Source of the DNA: Azoarcus sp.
Lineage (GTDB): Bacteria > Pseudomonadota > Gammaproteobacteria > Burkholderiales > Rhodocyclaceae
Direction: 5' to 3'
Assembly (NCBI GenBank): GCA_031268685.1
Contig: JAIRWW010000154.1
Location: 1 to 18,523, forward strand
DNA length: 18,523 nucleotides
In this document: positions 14,936 to 18,523 of the stretch, in pieces
How positions within the stretch are numbered: position 1 is the stretch's first letter
Layout: each line of letters begins with the position of its first letter
Program-made: the position numbers and the translations under genes
Notes under the pieces: generated by a model
The model's input: only the letters and a program-made list of their open reading frames with translations
The model's database searches: none
Told to the model about the DNA's origin: nothing

Positions 14936-17887
14936 ATGAACGCCCCACGCCCTTCCGCCCGCCTGCCCATCCCCTGGGGACGGCTGATCGACCGCGCGCG
15001 CGCCCTGCGCTTCAGCTTCGAGGGCCGGACATACGACGGCCTCGAAGGCGACACCATCGCCAGCGCCCTACTCGCCAATGGACGCTGGCTCCTGTCGCGC
15101 TCATTCAAATACCACCGCGCGCGCGGCCCGCTCACCCTGGCCGGGCAAGACGCCAACACCCTCGTGCAACTGCCGGACGAAGCCAACGTGCTGGCCGACA
15201 TCCACCCCCTCAGCCGGGGACTCGCCGTCACGGGCCAGAACTGCAATGGCACGCTCGACCGCGACCGCGACGCGATCCTGGGCAGATTCTCGCGCTTCAT
15301 GCCCGTCGGCTTCTATTACCGCGCCTTCTTCAAACCTCGCGGCATCTGGAAATACTGGGAACCGCTCATCCGCAAAAAAGCGGGCTTGGGCAAGCTCGAC
15401 CTGAAATTCACGCCGCGCTACCACGACAAAGCCTATATCTTCGCCGACGTGGCCGTCATCGGCGCTGGCCCGGCGGGCCTCGCGGCGGCGCTCGCGGCAG
15501 CCGAAGCTGGCGCGAAAGTGCTACTCGTCGAACAAGAACCGATCCCCGGCGGCTCGCTCAACTGGGCGCGCTTCGGCATCGACGGTCTCGAAGCGGAAGC
15601 GGCGCGCGCCCTCATCGCGCGGGCAGCAGCGCACCCCAACATCCGCCTCCTCGCCAACGCCGTCTGCAACGCCTGGTTCTCCGACAACTTCCTCCCCATC
15701 ATCTGCGGCGCGCGCCTCTACAAAGCGCGCGCAAAAACCTGCGTGATCGCCGCAGGCGCGCTCGACCAGCCCGTCATCTTCCGGAACAACGACCTGCCGG
15801 GCATCCTGCTCACGAGCGCCGCGCAAAGGCTCATGCGGCTTTACGCCGTCGCGCCGGGCAAACGCGCCGCAATCCTCACCGGCAACAACGAGGGCTACCT
15901 CGCCGCGCTGGATCTCCTGGCGGCGGGCATCGACATCGCCGCGATCATCGACATGCGCCCCGAAAACGACGAAAACGCCAAAAACGCCGCGCCATACCGG
16001 CGGGCCTGCGAGAAAAAAGGCGTGCACATCGCAGCAGGCGCAACAGTCTACGAAGCCATCCCCGGCAAAGACCACGCGCGGATAACAGGCATCGACGTGC
16101 GGCGCATCCTCGACCCCATCCATGCAAAAGGCAAAGTCGCGCACGAACGCCAAATCATCGCCTGCGACACGCTCCTGATGTCGGCGGGCTACATACCGGC
16201 ATATCAACTGCCCTGCCAGGCGGGCGCAAAACTCGCCTACGACGACGGCAGCGCGCGCTTCACCCTCTCCGGCCTGCCATCGACCCTCGCCCTCGCCGGA
16301 TCGGTAAACGGATTCTTCTCGCTGGACAACGCACTCGCCGACGGCGACGCGGCGGGAAAACACGCCGCCGCCGCCGCGCTCGGACACCCGGACGACAGCC
16401 CCGCCCCAAGCCTGACAGCGGAGCCGCCCGTCAACACCCCCTGGCCGATCTTTCCGCATCCCAAAGGCAAAGAATTCGTCGACTACGACGAAGACCTGCA
16501 AATCCGCGACATCATCAACGCCACCCGCCTCGGCTACCGCGACATCCAGCTAGTCAAGCGTTTCTCCACCGTCGGCATGGGGCCGCTGCAAGGCCGGCAA
16601 TCGGCCCTGCCCGCGGCGCGGCTGGTCGCCGACGCAAGGGGCCGCACAATCTCCGAAACCGGCGTCGCCACCGCCCGCCCCCCCGTCATGCCGGAAAAAC
16701 TCGCGCACATGGCCGGACGCGCCTTCGCCCCCTGCCGGCTCACCGCCATGCACCGCCGCCACGCCGAAGCGGGCGCGCAATTCATCCCGGCGGGCGCATG
16801 GCTGCGGCCCGCCTACTACGGCCAGCCCGCCGAACGCGAACGGCTGATCCAGGAAGAAGCCGCCGCCGTGCGCACCGGCGTCGGCCTGATCGACGTCTCC
16901 ACCCTCGGCGGCCTGGAAATACGCGGCCCGGACGCCGTGGAACTACTGGAACGCGCCTACACCTTCGCCTTTGCCAAACAGCCCGTCGGCCGCTCGCGCT
17001 ACGCGCTCATGACTGCCGACGACGGCGTCATCATCGACGACGGCGTCTGCTGCCGCCTGGGCGAAACCCATTTCTACGTCACCGCCACCACGAGCGGCGT
17101 GGATCGCGTCTACCGCAGCCTCACGAAATGGAATGCCCAATGGCGGCTCGACGTAGACATCGCCAACGTGAGCGCCGCCTGGGCCGCCGTCAACCTTGCT
17201 GGCCCGCGCTCGCGCGACGTCCTCTCGACCCTCTGCGGAGACATCGACCTGTCCCCGGAAGGCTTCCCCTATCTCGCGGTGCGCACCGGCACAGTGGCGA
17301 ACATCCCCGCGCGGCTCGTCCGCGTCGGCTTCGTCGGCGAACTGGGCTTCGAGATACACATTCCCGCCCGCCACGGCGAACGCCTGTGGGACGCCCTGAT
17401 GCAAGCTGGCGCGCCCCTCGGCATCCGGCCCTTCGGCGTCGAAAGTCAACGCCTGCTGCGCCTCGAAAAAGGCCACATCATCGTCAGCCAGGACACCGAT
17501 GGCATGACCCACCCCGCCGAAGTCGACATGGGCTGGGCGATCGGACGCAAAAAACCCTTCTTCATCGGCAAGCGTTCCATCGACATCCTCGAAGCCCAGC
17601 CGCCCCTGCGAAAACTGGTCGGCTTCACGCTGCCCGAAAACGCCCCCCGTCCGCTCGAAGGCCAATTGATCCTGGACGAAGCGGACAACATCACCGGCGC
17701 GATCACCTCCTGCGCCTACTCCGGCACGCTGAAAAAAACCATCGGCCTCGCCTGGTGCGCCCCTGCGCAAAGCGCCGCCGGCTCGCGCCTGCCGATCCGC
17801 TGCGAGAGCGCCCCCGGCGGACGGATCGACGCCCTGGTCGTCAAACTGCCGTTCTACGACCCCGACAACAAACGCCAGGAATCCTGA
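14936..17887 (+). CDS. soxA: Sarcosine oxidase alpha subunit family protein (probable N-methylglutamate dehydrogenase subunit C)
   Basis: Large subunit of the tetrameric demethylase, 983 aa, as usual for the family. Domains in order: an N-terminal ferredoxin-like fold (about 10-110; FEGRTYDGLEGDTIASALLANG), an FAD/NAD-binding pyridine-nucleotide-disulfide-oxidoreductase-like domain with GAGPAG at 176-181, a linker with YDEDLQIRDIINATRLGYRD and VGMGPLQGRQS (about 523-560), and a C-terminal GcvT-like folate-binding domain (about 610-980). The GcvT part is where the methyl-derived C1 unit is passed to THF, linking to PurU. AAGGAG lies 8 bases before the ATG. It is followed after two bases by soxG. 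It has its own sigma54 promoter and is separated from soxB-soxD by the inserted block. Confidence 0.92.
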   Translation: MNAPRPSARLPIPWGRLIDRARALRFSFEGRTYDGLEGDTIASALLANGRWLLSRSFKYHRARGPLTLAGQDANTLVQLPDEANVLADIHPLSRGLAVTGQNCNGTLDRDRDAILGRFSRFMPVGFYYRAFFKPRGIWKYWEPLIRKKAGLGKLDLKFTPRYHDKAYIFADVAVIGAGPAGLAAALAAAEAGAKVLLVEQEPIPGGSLNWARFGIDGLEAEAARALIARAAAHPNIRLLANAVCNAWFSDNFLPIICGARLYKARAKTCVIAAGALDQPVIFRNNDLPGILLTSAAQRLMRLYAVAPGKRAAILTGNNEGYLAALDLLAAGIDIAAIIDMRPENDENAKNAAPYRRACEKKGVHIAAGATVYEAIPGKDHARITGIDVRRILDPIHAKGKVAHERQIIACDTLLMSAGYIPAYQLPCQAGAKLAYDDGSARFTLSGLPSTLALAGSVNGFFSLDNALADGDAAGKHAAAAALGHPDDSPAPSLTAEPPVNTPWPIFPHPKGKEFVDYDEDLQIRDIINATRLGYRDIQLVKRFSTVGMGPLQGRQSALPAARLVADARGRTISETGVATARPPVMPEKLAHMAGRAFAPCRLTAMHRRHAEAGAQFIPAGAWLRPAYYGQPAERERLIQEEAAAVRTGVGLIDVSTLGGLEIRGPDAVELLERAYTFAFAKQPVGRSRYALMTADDGVIIDDGVCCRLGETHFYVTATTSGVDRVYRSLTKWNAQWRLDVDIANVSAAWAAVNLAGPRSRDVLSTLCGDIDLSPEGFPYLAVRTGTVANIPARLVRVGFVGELGFEIHIPARHGERLWDALMQAGAPLGIRPFGVESQRLLRLEKGHIIVSQDTDGMTHPAEVDMGWAIGRKKPFFIGKRSIDILEAQPPLRKLVGFTLPENAPRPLEGQLILDEADNITGAITSCAYSGTLKKTIGLAWCAPAQSAAGSRLPIRCESAPGGRIDALVVKLPFYDPDNKRQES

Positions 17888-17889
17888 CC

Positions 17890-18523
17890 ATGCCGATAAA
17901 TGCCATCGAAGCCCCCCGCGAACCCGCCTCGCCCGCAGCCCGCCACCGGGAAGCGGAAAGCGCCAGCGCCCACCCTCTCGCCCTTGCCGACCTCAGCCGC
18001 CTGCCGCGCCTCGGGCTGCGCGGCAACACGGCGGCGGCGCGCCTCGCCGCGGAAGGCTTCGCCATTCCGGACGCCCCCAACCGGCTCAGCCGCGCGGCCT
18101 CGGGCGAAACGCTCCTGCGCCTGTCGCGGAACGAATACCTGCTCCTCGGCGCTCCGGCAGACGAAGGCGAGCGCGTCCGCGCGCTCGAAACCGCGCTTCC
18201 CAAAGCGGGAGAAAACGGCCTCTACTTCTTGCCCCGGCAAGACAGCCACGCATGGTTCCAGCTCAGCGGCCCGCGCCGCGCCGAAGTCATGGCCAAATTG
18301 TGCGGCGTCGATCTCTCGCCCGCCGCCTTCGCGCGGGACGCCGTCGCGCAGACCTCGGTCGCGCGCATCGACGCCATCGTCGCCAGCGACGGCGGCCCGC
18401 TCACAGACGATCCGGCGGCGGGCGCATTTCACCTGCTATTCGACCGCGCTTCCGCCGCCTATTTTCGGGAAGCCCTTCTCGACGCCATGCGGGAATTCGG
18501 CGGCGGCTCCGTTGGTTTTACCA
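17890..18523 (+). CDS. soxG: Sarcosine oxidase gamma subunit family protein, partial (probable N-methylglutamate dehydrogenase subunit D)
   Basis: The frame is open from the ATG at 17890 to the window end: 211 complete codons, no stop reached. The reading frame shows the GcvT-like features of SoxG: LGLRGNTAAARL, NEYLLLGAP, WFQLSGPRRAEVMAKLCGVDL, SPAAFARDAVAQTSVARIDAIV and AFHLLFDRASAAYFREALLDAM. The family is about 190-220 aa, so only the last few residues should be missing. It starts two bases after the soxA stop and is co-transcribed with it. Fourth subunit of the enzyme; structural role next to alpha. Confidence 0.87.
   Translation, partial: MPINAIEAPREPASPAARHREAESASAHPLALADLSRLPRLGLRGNTAAARLAAEGFAIPDAPNRLSRAASGETLLRLSRNEYLLLGAPADEGERVRALETALPKAGENGLYFLPRQDSHAWFQLSGPRRAEVMAKLCGVDLSPAAFARDAVAQTSVARIDAIVASDGGPLTDDPAAGAFHLLFDRASAAYFREALLDAMREFGGGSVGFT

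Noticed and set aside
15521..16501. 326-aa minus-strand open frame opposite soxA
   Set aside because: Antisense shadow; soxA is continuous and matches its family throughout.

Overview
The window looks like the chromosome of a GC-rich betaproteobacterium, probably of the Rhodocyclales type (inference from gene content, codon use and the abundant TTCG..CGAA interspersed repeats). Its backbone is a nitrogen/C1 cluster on the + strand: an Amt ammonium/methylammonium transporter, PurU (10-formyl-THF deformylase) and a complete four-part heterotetrameric sarcosine-oxidase-type enzyme in the order beta (soxB), delta (soxD), alpha (soxA), gamma (soxG, cut by the window end). The delta subunit has lost two of the four usual zinc ligands and there is no glyA. 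Together with Amt and PurU this fits N-methylglutamate dehydrogenase (MgdABCD, methylamine utilisation) better than true sarcosine oxidase. The enzyme would hand a C1 unit to THF, and PurU would release it as formate.

Layout: 1-111 sigma54 promoter; 112-1443 amt; 1444-1680 interspersed repeats; 1681-2565 purU; 2692-3933 soxB/mgdA; 3999-4307 soxD/mgdB; 4288-9027 a repeat-bounded accessory block (micro-ORF, RHH regulator, SNF2 helicase, Schlafen/AlbA-HATPase protein); 9028-9749 a graveyard with a Type III-restriction-like tail and an ISAs1-like transposase tail; 9750-14018 a Gabija-like OLD nuclease/UvrD helicase pair, the nuclease broken by a one-base frameshift in Walker B; 14019-14794 an integrase remnant and unassigned sequence; 14795-14844 a hairpin and a second sigma54 promoter; 14936-17887 soxA/mgdC; 17890-end soxG/mgdD.

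The main result is that about 10.6 kb of defence-island-like DNA separates subunit genes beta+delta from alpha+gamma. The alpha/gamma half carries its own sigma54 promoter, 23/24 identical to the one before amt, so both halves could still be induced together.

The most unusual structure is a ~108-bp composite element present in three full copies and one partial copy. It begins with a type I-C CRISPR-repeat-like segment, folds into three hairpins, supplies the stop codon of the upstream gene and ends in a GGA(G)-containing leader followed by ATGAA(A/G). It acts as a ready-made intercistronic linker bounding each accessory gene unit.
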